Below, piece after piece: positions 7,291 to 16,324 of a stretch of DNA of 23,317 nt. The translations under genes and the position numbers were made by a program. Position 1 is the first letter of the stretch; every line of letters begins with the position of its first letter. Source of the DNA: Pleurobrachia bachei (Eukaryota; Ctenophora; Tentaculata; Cydippida; Pleurobrachiidae); contig AVPN01000037.1 in NCBI GenBank assembly GCA_000695325.1, positions 58,454 to 81,770 on the forward strand. The letters run 5' to 3'. The notes beneath the pieces were generated by a model. It did no database searches. It had not been told where the DNA came from and saw nothing but the letters and a program-made list of their open reading frames with translations.

Positions 7291-10270
7291 CCCTCTCTAT
7301 TTCTATCTCTATCTCTATCTCTATCTCTATCTCTATCTCTATCTCTATCTCTATCTCTATCTCTATCTCTATCTCTATCTCTATCTCTATCTCTATCTCT
7401 ATCTCTATCTCTATCTCTATCTCTATCTCTATCTCTATCTCTATCTCTATCTCTATCTCTATCTCTATCTCTATCTCTATCTCTATCTCTATCTCTATCT
7501 CTATCTCTATCTCTATCTCTATCTCTATCTCTATCTCTATCTCTATCTCTATCTCTATCTCTATCTCTATCTCTATCTCTATCTCTATCTCTATCTCTAT
7601 CTCTATCTCTATCTCTATCTCTATCTCTATCTCTATCTCTATCTCTATCTCTATCTCTATCTCTATCTCTATCTCTATCTCTATCTCTATCTCTATCTCT
7701 ATCTCTATCTCTATCTCTATCTCTATCTCTATCTCTATCTCTATCTCTATCTCTATCTCTATCTCTATCTCTATCTCTATCTCTATCTCTATCTCTATCT
7801 CTATCTCTATCTCTATCTCTATCTCTATCTCTATCTCTATCTCTATCTCTATCTCTATCTCTATCTCTATCTCTATCTCTATCTCTATCTCTATCTCTAT
7901 CTCTATCTCTATCTCTATCTCTATCTCTATCTCTATCTCTATCTCTATCTCTATCTCTATCTCTATCTCTATCTCTATCTCTATCTCTATCTCTATCTCT
8001 ATCTCTATCTCTATCTCTATCTCTATCTCTATCTCTATCTCTATCTCTATCTCTATCTCTATCTCTATCTCTATCTCTATCTCTATCTCTATCTCTATCT
8101 CTATCTCTATCTCTATCTCTATCTCTATCTCTATCTCTATCTCTATCTCTATCTCTATCTCTATCTCTATCTCTATCTCTATCTCTATCTCTATCTCTAT
8201 CTCTATCTCTATCTCTATCTCTATCTCTATCTCTATCTCTATCTCTATCTCTATCTCTATCTCTATCTCTATCTCTATCTCTATCTCTATCTCTATCTCT
8301 ATCTCTATCTCTATCTCTATCTCTATCTCTATCTCTATCTCTATCTCTATCTCTATCTCTATCTCTATCTCTATCTCTATCTCTATCTCTATCTCTATCT
8401 CTATCTCTATCTCTATCTCTATCTCTATCTCTATCTCTATCTCTATCTCTATCTCTATCTCTATCTCTATCTCTATCTCTATCTCTATCTCTATCTCTAT
8501 CTCTATCTCTATCTCTATCTCTATCTCTATCTCTATCTCTATCTCTATCTCTATCTCTATCTCTATCTCTATCTCTATCTCTATCTCTATCTCTATCTCT
8601 ATCTCTATCTCTATCTCTATCTCTATCTCTATCTCTATCTCTATCTCTATCTCTATCTCTATCTCTATCTCTATCTCTATCTCTATCTCTATCTCTATCT
8701 CTATCTCTATCTCTATCTCTATCTCTATCTCTATCTCTATCTCTATCTCTATCTCTATCTCTATCTCTATCTCTATCTCTATCTCTATCTCTATCTCTAT
8801 CTCTATCTCTATCTCTATCTCTATCTCTATCTCTATCTCTATCTCTATCTCTATCTCTATCTCTATCTCTATCTCTATCTCTATCTCTATCTCTATCTCT
8901 ATCTCTATCTCTATCTCTATCTCTATCTCTATCTCTATCTCTATCTCTATCTCTATCTCTATCTCTATCTCTATCTCTATCTCTATCTCTATCTCTATCT
9001 CTATCTCTATCTCTATCTCTATCTCTATCTCTATCTCTATCTCTATCTCTATCTCTATCTCTATCTCTATCTCTATCTCTATCTCTATCTCTATCTCTAT
9101 CTCTATCTCTATCTCTATCTCTATCTCTATCTCTATCTCTATCTCTATCTCTATCTCTATCTCTATCTCTATCTCTATCTCTATCTCTATCTCTATCTCT
9201 ATCTCTATCTCTATCTCTATCTCTATCTCTATCTCTATCTCTATCTCTATCTCTATCTCTATCTCTATCTCTATCTCTATCTCTATCTCTATCTCTATCT
9301 CTATCTCTATCTCTATCTCTATCTCTATCTCTATCTCTATCTCTATCTCTATCTCTATCTCTATCTCTATCTCTATCTCTATCTCTATCTCTATCTCTAT
9401 CTCTATCTCTATCTCTATCTCTATCTCTATCTCTATCTCTATCTCTATCTCTATCTCTATCTCTATCTCTATCTCTATCTCTATCTCTATCTCTATCTCT
9501 ATCTCTATCTCTATCTCTATCTCTATCTCTATCTCTATCTCTATCTCTATCTCTATCTCTATCTCTATCTCTATCTCTATCTCTATCTCTATCTCTATCT
9601 CTATCTCTATCTCTATCTCTATCTCTATCTCTATCTCTATCTCTATCTCTATCTCTATCTCTATCTCTATCTCTATCTCTATCTCTATCTCTATCTCTAT
9701 CTCTATCTCTATCTCTATCTCTATCTCTATCTCTATCTCTATCTCTATCTCTATCTCTATCTCTATCTCTATCTCTATCTCTATCTCTATCTCTATCTCT
9801 ATCTCTATCTCTATCTCTATCTCTATCTCTATCTCTATCTCTATCTCTATCTCTATCTCTATCTCTATCTCTATCTCTATCTCTATCTCTATCTCTATCT
9901 CTATCTCTATCTCTATCTCTATCTCTATCTCTATCTCTATCTCTATCTCTATCTCTATCTCTATCTCTATCTCTATCTCTATCTCTATCTCTATCTCTAT
10001 CTCTATCTCTATCTCTATCTCTATCTCTATCTCTATCTCTATCTCTATCTCTATCTCTATCTCTATCTCTATCTCTATCTCTATCTCTATCTCTATCTCT
10101 ATCTCTATCTCTATCTCTATCTCTATCTCTATCTCTATCTCTATCTCTATCTCTATCTCTATCTCTATCTCTATCTCTATCTCTATCTCTATCTCTATCT
10201 CTATCTCTATCTCTATCTCTATCTCTATCTCTATCTCTATCTCTATCTCTATCTCTATCTCTATCTCTAT
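7291..10270. repeat. (CTCTAT)n array, about 2.97 kb
   Basis: After a short imperfect start the hexamer CTCTAT repeats from about 7303 to 10270 (about 494 units) with no interruption that I can see. All three forward frames are open (Ser-Ile, Leu-Ser, Leu-Tyr dipeptides), which gives spurious reading frames of over 1000 codons. It ends exactly one base before duplicated transporter exon 8, replacing its AG acceptor by TG. Confidence 0.98.
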
Positions 10271-10271
10271 G

Positions 10272-10619
10272 CCGCCTTTAGTGGGCCCTATTTCGCCAAC
10301 TCTTCGGGCTCAGGGAAACTAATTTGTGCCTCTGTGATGGCGGCAGTAGGGGCAGGTCTCACCTTCTTCCTACCAGAGACGAGGGGTTTACCAATACCCG
10401 CCGAGGCAGCAGACGTGAGCGAGAGGAGAAAATCACAGTACGTAAACCACACATTAATTGTATGCAGTGTGTCAATAACATACCATGATCCATGTGCCAT
10501 GTCGTGTTTCAAGTTCAATTTCAGACCTATCTGCATTTTGTTTTTACAGGGGTCTGAGAGTGCACGATGAACGATGGACGACGATCTACGAGAACCACGG
10601 AGTTGCAGACAAAGTGTGA
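10272..10619 (+). pseudogene. Duplicate of SLC22-type transporter exons 8-9
   Basis: 10272-10437 and 10550-10619 match exons 8 (13795-13960) and 9 (14107-14176) almost exactly, with the same lengths (166 and 70 nt), donor and internal acceptor. They encode TM12 (ASVMAAVGAGLTFFLPETRG) and the C-terminal tail ending VADKV and TGA. The acceptor of exon 8 has been overwritten by the CTCTAT array (TATG in place of TCAG), so it cannot splice in normally. It is either a rearranged fragment inside intron 3 of copy B or an assembly artefact. Confidence 0.8.
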
Positions 10620-10658
10620 GTTCCCGACAATGCGGGAGTGAACTACTCACGCTTTGTC
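10608..10658 (+). other. RNA hairpin around the transporter stop codon, duplicate copy
   Basis: GACAAAGTGTGAGT (10608-10621) can pair with ACTCACGCTTTGTC (10645-10658): 13 Watson-Crick pairs plus one G-U. An inner TCCCG/CGGGA stem sits inside. The stop TGA (10617-10619) is in the left arm. The same fold is at 14165-14215. Confidence 0.5.
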
Positions 10659-10936
10659 AGACAAAGTGTGAGAAACCACTGGATAACGGATACCCTTTTG
10701 AACCAATACTGTATTCTTATACTACCCGAGATACTGGATGAGCTGGGGCTCTGTAGAGTGTTTTTACTCTGCTGGACAATACACATGTGCATGATATATT
10801 GACACAAGTTTATCGATGATGTCGAAAATTGAATCCCGTTAAATTTTATGAAAAGTACATGTTTCACTAATTGTTACTAAGACATAACATCAAACTTTAC
10901 CGTACATCAATGTAAACTTTGATCTTAATTGATTAA
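10659..10936. other. Convergent 3' flank between transporter exons and lectin, duplicate copy
   Basis: No gene. It is nearly the same as 14216-14481. Transporter (plus) and lectin (minus) 3' ends face each other here. I see no clear AATAAA for either. Confidence 0.5.
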
Positions 10937-11462
10937 TTAATTACCCGTTGGGGCCTCACAAACGATCCTCCTTCCCTCGTGGCAATGCTGGTGATGGTAC
11001 TGCCATCTCCAGCTGTTGTTGTGCCTGTGGCTCATCATACAAGGGTGAGAGTGGTTGTTGATGTGGTGTCCAGGGTGCATCCTGGCGTTCAACTTTTGTT
11101 GAATTTTCCTCATATCCTCTCCACTAGCGGTGAAAAAATCTGCGACGTTTGTGTTTTGTCCTCTACTGTTACACACAGTTCCCAGCCAGTGCCAGGTGTT
11201 ATGTCTCATCACGTTGTTTTCCACCCACTGGTACTCCTCTCGATCGTTAGGCTGCCAGATATGAGCCTGGTGTTGGTTACAGAATCGTTCACCATCCTGC
11301 CAGTTCATCTCCCCACGCTCAAAGTAACACTTGTTCTTCCACTTTCTCCATCCTCCTCTACACTGGGGCTGGCCTTCCTGGATCCTAAACTGAGGGGACC
11401 AGTTTCCACGGTGTTGGAAACGGCAGTTTTTGGGAACAGGCCGTACGTAGTATCCATCAAAG
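10937..11462 (-). CDS. Secreted C-type lectin-like protein, copy 1 (5' end lost in N gap)
   Basis: The minus-strand frame is open from the gap edge (11462) to TAA (10937-10939), about 175 residues. It starts in the N-terminal Tyr/Pro segment (DGYYVRPVPKNCRF). Then come the CTLD landmarks CRGGWRKWKNKCYF, a core Cys in ERFCNQHQAHIW, the WLG core (WHWLGTVCN) and the last Cys in RRIVCEAPTGN. The lower-numbered end is very His-rich (HPGHHINNHSHPC, MSHRHNN, YHHQHCHEG). It lacks EPN/QPD and WND, so classical Ca-dependent sugar binding is not predicted. About 37 N-terminal residues including the signal peptide should lie in the gap. It is the intact-frame sister of the copy at 14482-15098 and is convergent with the transporter exons at 10272. 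Confidence 0.8.
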
Positions 11463-11955
11463 NNNNNNNNNNNNNNNNNNNNNNNNNNNNNNNNNNNNNN
11501 NNNNNNNNNNNNNNNNNNNNNNNNNNNNNNNNNNNNNNNNNNNNNNNNNNNNNNNNNNNNNNNNNNNNNNNNNNNNNNNNNNNNNNNNNNNNNNNNNNNN
11601 NNNNNNNNNNNNNNNNNNNNNNNNNNNNNNNNNNNNNNNNNNNNNNNNNNNNNNNNNNNNNNNNNNNNNNNNNNNNNNNNNNNNNNNNNNNNNNNNNNNN
11701 NNNNNNNNNNNNNNNNNNNNNNNNNNNNNNNNNNNNNNNNNNNNNNNNNNNNNNNNNNNNNNNNNNNNNNNNNNNNNNNNNNNNNNNNNNNNNNNNNNNN
11801 NNNNNNNNNNNNNNNNNNNNNNNNNNNNNNNNNNNNNNNNNNNNNNNNNNNNNNNNNNNNNNNNNNNNNNNNNNNNNNNNNNNNNNNNNNNNNNNNNNNN
11901 NNNNNNNNNNNNNNNNNNNNNNNNNNNNNNNNNNNNNNNNNNNNNNNNNNNNNNN
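11463..11955. other. Assembly gap (493 N)
   Basis: A run of N. The left flank is mid-lectin and the right flank is a CT microsatellite, so the gap should hold the lectin 5' end, its promoter and probably more pyrimidine-rich repeat. Reading frames that pass through it are not evidence of genes. Confidence 0.99.

Positions 11956-11999
<44 letters not shown>
11956..11999. repeat. (TC)n microsatellite right of the gap
   Basis: CT dinucleotides continue from the gap edge. Unique sequence leading to transporter exon 4 begins at 12000. Confidence 0.95.
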
Positions 12000-12003
<4 letters not shown>

Positions 12004-12098
12004 CAGAGTGAGAGTAGTTGCACAAACAGGATATACTTCACAGTGCACCTCTTAATAAAATACTGCAGAGTGCCACCTAATTAATAATTAATTATCAG

Positions 12099-14176
12099 GG
12101 TGCTACATTTGGGTACTAGAGTTCATGCCAGAAAAATACAGAAACTACTACAACAGCTACAGCATGATGTTGTGGACTGCTGGATATCCTCTGATCGTAA
12201 CACTAGGATACACCATAAAACAGTGGAATTACATCCACATTGGATACATTGGTGTCTTCGCTCTCTGCTTTCTTCCCTTCACTTTCTTCCCTGACTCACC
12301 AAGGTGAGAAAATGCAGGCTCAAATACCTCTCCATTCATTTGCCATGATATGCTTGACCCCCTCTCACAAATATACATTCTCGTATCATCTTCACCAACA
12401 TATATTCCTTGGTAACGTAGTTGCCGGCGCGTGAAGGTGAGGTGATCCCAATATATATTCCCACACAGGTATCTGCTGTCGGTAGGACGGGAAGATGATG
12501 CTAAACAGGTGCTAGAGAGATACGGTAGGATAACTAATACAACCATCTCGCTGAAGGACGTTAAACTTATTGGATCCAACAACACCAAGAAAGAAATCGA
12601 AACAACATTTATATCCAAGGTAAAACGCAGGAACCGACCGAATCAGGAAATACTGGCCCCAGTCACGTAACCTAAATAACGAGTTCTGATTCGATTGGTT
12701 GCTTACTTACTTCGGTCGGTTCCTGTGGCACAGTCATCTATCTAAAGAGTTGTATTGCCGTGCGGGAGTTGTAAGAATGACTGTGGTACCCCATGTATAT
12801 CCCCCTTTCTTCCATCTAGAAATCATATCGAGTGCTTCTCTATCTCTTCCCCCACATAATATACAAACAGCTTTGGACCTAATTTTTTCTCCCCACCCCT
12901 GCAGATGTCTGAGTATAAGAAACACCCAGCGTTGGCGCTAGAGTTGGTTATCCAATGTTATCTATGGTGCTCCTGCTGCCTCCTGTACTATGGCGTTAAT
13001 TATGGGTGGGGGTCTTTTGGCACCACCCCGTATGTCAGTTACCTCCTTGCAGGTTAGGGATTCATTAAAACTAGCATTCTTGTCCTAAAACTTTCAGAGC
13101 TCAATGGGGGGAAACAAATTCTAAAATCTAGCATTAGGGGACGGCTATTTCATTATTTAAGTCTCATGGAATACTGACTAGCCGTTGCCGAAACCTGATA
13201 TCTCAGATCTCAGTGGAAAATAACCGTGTCCTGTACCTACAAAGATTTCGGCACAACTGCTCCCACAATTGTTGTTCTAAAACTACTACAGATTTGAGAA
13301 CCCCTGATCACAACATATTCCCCAGCTGGAAGTGAGATTGTCGCCTACATTTTCCTCGTACTTTTCATAAAATTCTTTGGACGAAGAAACACCCTGGCCT
13401 ATTCCCTGATGGCATCCTCCGCCTGCTTCCTACTCAGTGTAATACCCTGGCAATGGTCTGAGTCATGGAGTTTAGATCGCCTCCTGGCTCTAATTGTGAT
13501 CATCTGGATAGCCCTCGCGTTTGCACTTCTCTTCCTTTATCTGGGCGAATTAGCACCAACCTCTCTGAGAGGGTTCACCTTGGCTCTATGTGGATTACTA
13601 GCTCGACTTTGTAAGTGCGTGTGTGTTAGATAACAAGTCAAGTGTTTATTTTAGTTTCAAGCATATTTCTTGGTGGTGCCGCGACGAGTTATTTTATCGA
13701 GCTTCAAGCACGAATTGTAAGGGTGGCTGCCCAACCAAACCTATTTCATGTTTATGAATGATCTACTATTGTACTCCAACTTCTTCTGTTTCAGCCGCCT
13801 TTAGTGGGCCCTATTTCGCCAACTCTTCGGGCTCAGGGAAACTGATTTGTGCCTCTGTGATGGCGGCAATAGGGGCAGGCCTCACCTTCTTCCTACCAGA
13901 GACGAGGGGTCTACCAATACCCGCAGAGGCGGCAGACGTGAGCGAGAGGAGAAAATCGCAGTACGTAGAAACCACACATCAATTGTATATGCAGTGTCAA
14001 CAACATACCATGCTCCATCATCCAAGTGCTACTTGAATCAAGTGACTTGATGCATCGTGTTTCACTTTCAGGTTCAATTTTCACATTTATTAATTTGTTT
14101 TTACAGGGGTCTGAGAGTGCACGATGAAAGATGGACAACGATCTACGAGAACCACAGAGTCGCAGACAAAGTGTGA
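12099..14176 (+). CDS. SLC22-type organic ion transporter, copy B, exons 4-9
   Basis: Exons are 12099-12303, 12469-12619, 12905-13052, 13326-13610, 13795-13960 and 14107-14176, all with GT donors, AG acceptors and matching phases. In order: CYIWVLEFMPEKYRN (TM4 to TM5 loop), TM5 and TM6 ending FPDSPRYLLSVGRE, which is the SLC22 ESPRWL-type motif and starts the large cytosolic loop (DDAKQVLERYGR...ISLKDVKL); TM7 (ALELVIQCYLWCSCCLLYYG); TM8-TM9 with the loop FFGRRNTLAYS; TM10 (LALIVIIWIALAFALLFLYL) and GELAPTSLRG, the repeat of the MFS signature; TM11-TM12 ending FFLPETRGLPIP; then a short tail ending VADKV. It has no upstream start of its own: exon 4 begins in phase 1 and fits exon 3 at 7057-7215. 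Its 3' end faces the lectin at 14482. Confidence 0.88.
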
Positions 14177-14215
14177 GTTCCCGACAATACGGGAGTGAAC
14201 TACTCACGCTTTGTC
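14165..14215 (+). other. RNA hairpin around the transporter stop codon
   Basis: Arms 14165-14178 and 14202-14215 pair over 14 positions with one G-U, and TCCCG/CGGGA pairs inside. The stop TGA (14174-14176) is in the left arm. Base changes between the two copies fall mostly in the loop. Confidence 0.5.
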
Positions 14216-14481
14216 AGACAAAGGGTGAGAAACCACTGGACCACGGATACCCTTTTGAACCGATACTGTACTACACGCACCCATGATACTAGATCAGCTG
14301 GGGCTCTGTAGAGTGTTTTTAATATCAGCTGGACAATACACATGCATGATATATTGACACAAGTTTATCGATGATGTCAAAATTTGAATCCCGTTAAATT
14401 TTATAAAAAGTACATGTTTCACTAATTGTTACTAAGACATAACATCAAACTTTGCCGTACATCAATGTAAACTTTGATTAA

Positions 14482-15098
14482 TTAATTACCCGTGGGGGCC
14501 TCGCAAACGATCCTCCTTCCCTCGTGGCAATGCTGGTGATGGTACTGCCATCTCCAGCTGTTGTTGTGCCTGTGGCTCATCATACAAATGAGAGTGGTTG
14601 TTGATGTGGTGTCCAGGGTGCATCCTGGCGTTCAACTTTTGTTGAATTTTCCTCATATCCTCTCCACTAGCGGTGAAAAAATCTGCGACGTTTGTGTTTT
14701 GTCCTCTACTGTTACACACAGTTCCCAGCCAGTGCCAGGTGTTATGTCTCATCACGTTGTTTTCCACCCACTGGTACTCCTCTCGATCGTTAGGCTGACC
14801 AGATATGAGCCTGGTGTTGGTTACAGAATCGTTCACCATCCTGCCAGTTCATCTCCCCACGCTCAAAGTAACACTTGTTCTTCCACTTTCTCCATCCTCC
14901 TCTACACTGGGGCTGGCCTTCCTGGATCCTAAACTGAGGGGACCAGTTTCCACGGTGTTGGAAACGGCAGTTTTTGGGAACAGGCCGTACGTAGTATCCA
15001 TCAAAGGCACCGCCACCGCCGATATCCTTGCCGTAATCCGTGCAGATGACATTAGCAGCAGAGGTAACTCCGATAAGGAGAACAAAAAAGAGTAACAT
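14482..15098 (-). pseudogene. Secreted C-type lectin-like protein, copy 2 (two frameshifts)
   Basis: The start ATG is at 15098-15096, with a hydrophobic signal peptide (MLLFFVLLIGVTSA), then NVICTDYGKDIGGGGAF, the YYVRPVP segment and the CTLD as in copy 1. Compared with copy 1 there is one extra base in AHIWQPND (about 14805, GCTGACCAG against GCTGCCAG on the plus strand) and a loss of two bases in NHSHPCMM (about 14587). The first truncates the protein after AHIW. The rest of the sequence is almost identical to copy 1 and keeps all CTLD positions, so the breaks are recent or are consensus errors. The promoter TATA lies at 15186-15193. It is convergent with the transporter. Confidence 0.8.
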
Positions 15099-15185
15099 GT
15101 CACTTGTGACTTGCTAAACTGTTACAACTTGAAATATGGTTGTATGGTTGTATGGTATGAGTGAAAATACCAGCTATTGGGCAGC

Positions 15186-15193
15186 TATTTATA
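15186..15193 (-). promoter_or_regulatory. TATA box of lectin copy 2
   Basis: The plus-strand TATTTATA reads TATAAATA on the coding strand, about 88 bp upstream of the ATG. A start near 15160 would give a leader of about 60 nt containing three CATACAAC-like repeats. Confidence 0.55.
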
Positions 15194-15232
15194 CCCCCTA
15201 TTCTTCAAAAGTCTTCGCTGACGTGTGGTACA

Positions 15233-15278
15233 GTGATACGGTATCACTTTCTTGGTATATACAGTGATACCAAGAAAG
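15233..15278. promoter_or_regulatory. Nested palindromes upstream of lectin copy 2
   Basis: GTGATAC-G-GTATCAC (15233-15247) is a perfect inverted repeat. It overlaps a second perfect 12-bp inverted repeat, CTTTCTTGGTAT (15247-15258) and ATACCAAGAAAG (15267-15278), with an 8-nt loop. Both lie 40-90 bp upstream of the TATA box. They may be a protein-binding palindrome, a cruciform or the end of a small element. Confidence 0.5.
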
Positions 15279-15310
15279 CCAGCCTCTACGAAGAAGAAGA
15301 AGAAGATACC

Positions 15311-15402
15311 AGGAAAGATACCATTTCCTCATTATGTAACTCCCCCTATTGCCTTAAACTCTCTCCCTATCTCTTTATATCTTTCTCTTTATCTCTCTGG
15401 AT
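15311..15402. repeat. Short pyrimidine-rich copy of the array-head repeat
   Basis: ACCATTTCCTC followed by ATGTAACTCCCCC and CTCTCCCTATCTCTTT resembles the sequence that heads the large CTCTAT arrays (ACCATTTCCTCGTTTTGCAAC). This copy has only a short, degenerate CT tract. Confidence 0.4.
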
Positions 15403-15803
15403 CCACTACACGCACGTCGTAAGGTCCCATGCGAGAGCAGGGTTAAATTCCCCGGGCCCGGAGGGCCTGCGGAGTAAAGGTAGGTAGATCAATGTTCATA
15501 GGTGTAAGTTGAACAATGTACAGGTATGGGATAAAGTATGGGAAACATATACAAAGCGGTTAGCGGAAGTAAAGCTCATGGTGACGGAGCACAAGACCTC
15601 CTAAAATGTCTGGAAAGAAGCCCAACATTCTGCAATGGAGCCTAAGAAGAATCAACTTATATAGGGAACAGAATTCTGTTCTTCTGCAGAAGAACCAAAC
15701 TGTCTGAATCTAGGGGAACCTAAGGGCGAGCAGAAACGAGTTAAAAGGGTAAATGAATAAATAAATACAATTACAAGATAGAGACAGCTCAGGAGAGGGT
15801 GTG
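15403..15803 (-). mobile_element. Probable 3' untranslated part of a LINE-type element
   Basis: No gene. It directly follows, on the minus strand, the stop of the retrotransposon tail at 15804. It contains two overlapping perfect palindromes, GAACAGAATTCTGTTC (15666-15681) and GTTCTTCTGCAGAAGAAC (15678-15695). The boundary of the element is not visible. Confidence 0.35.
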
Positions 15804-16193
15804 TTACACGTCGAGAACTTTCCGGAGCGTGTTCATCGAGTTGAAGATGACTGACTTTTGGAGCTGTCTCCCCATATTAACCGCCCAATATCGGGAGTGA
15901 TACTTCTCTAGTCGGGGAATGACTTCGCCAAGAGCTCTAATCACGATAAGGATTACCGTGGCCTTTTTAAGATACCAAACTCGTGTGATCTCTCTCTCTG
16001 TAATTCTTGGTATTTCTTGATCATTTCCATCTCCCTGTCCGAGACTGACCTGTCTTTTGGTACGGCGACATCAATGAGTAGTGCCTCTTTCTTTAATTTG
16101 TCAAAAAGGTCATCTTTACATGCCTCGATGGGATTGTCCGTTTGTATATGGAAATCCCAGAGGATCTTGTAACTCTCGTTCTAGAGAACTTTC
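15804..16193 (-). pseudogene. Degenerate C-terminal tail of a LINE-type reverse-transcriptase polyprotein
   Basis: On the minus strand the reading NESYKILWDFHIQTD, EALLIDVAVPKDRSV, EMIKKYQELQRE, then after a frameshift ITRVWYLKKATVILIVIRALGE and QKSVIFNSMNTLRKVLDV, ends in TAA at 15804-15806. This matches the conserved tail seen after the reverse transcriptase in many invertebrate non-LTR elements: an ILWDFxIQTD/IDVAxP nuclease-like block followed by a KYQ-L-IxxLW...VIPIVIGALG block. The match is from my knowledge of the family, not a search. The frame shifts in a GA/CT microsatellite (15989-16000), and a TAG (16191-16193) lies just upstream. The rest of the element is absent: the sequence switches to the array head at about 16210. 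Confidence 0.75.
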
Positions 16194-16209
16194 TCTGCTC
16201 CATCACTTT

Positions 16210-16324
16210 GTTGGAAAACAAAGATTGTCTTACACAATTTTCAGACGGTCAGACCATTTCCTCGTTTTTCAACTCCCCCAACAGGTGTATCCCCTCTCTC
16301 TCCCTCTCTCTCCCTCTATCTCCC
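16210..16324 (+). repeat. Third copy of the transporter intron 3 head
   Basis: GTTGGAAAACAAAGATTG through CCCAACAGGTGTAT, then CTCTCTCCCTCTAT. It is closest to the copy at 3483, sharing TTTTCAGACGGTCAG. Homology begins at or a few bases before the first base of intron 3, and there is no exon 3 in front; the LINE tail precedes it. Confidence 0.85.

Noticed and set aside
7074-10570. Reading frames of over 1000 codons rich in Ser-Ile, Leu-Ser and Leu-Tyr
   Set aside because: They are translations of the CTCTAT array, open in all forward frames because the unit length is a multiple of three and contains no stop. Only the first 50 or so residues and the exon 8-9 ends are real coding sequence.
10979-12055. 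Frames running through the N gap on both strands
   Set aside because: Unknown bases cannot support a frame. The plus-strand version is antisense to the lectin.
14561-15095. Plus-strand reading frames opposite lectin copy 2
   Set aside because: Shadows of the lectin coding strand with no signal or domain of their own. The same holds for 18195-18766 and 22696-23061 on the minus strand.
15666-15695. Heat-shock element suggested by alternating GAA and TTC
   Set aside because: The spacing does not follow the alternating 5-bp nGAAn pattern. The palindromes are better explained as hairpins.
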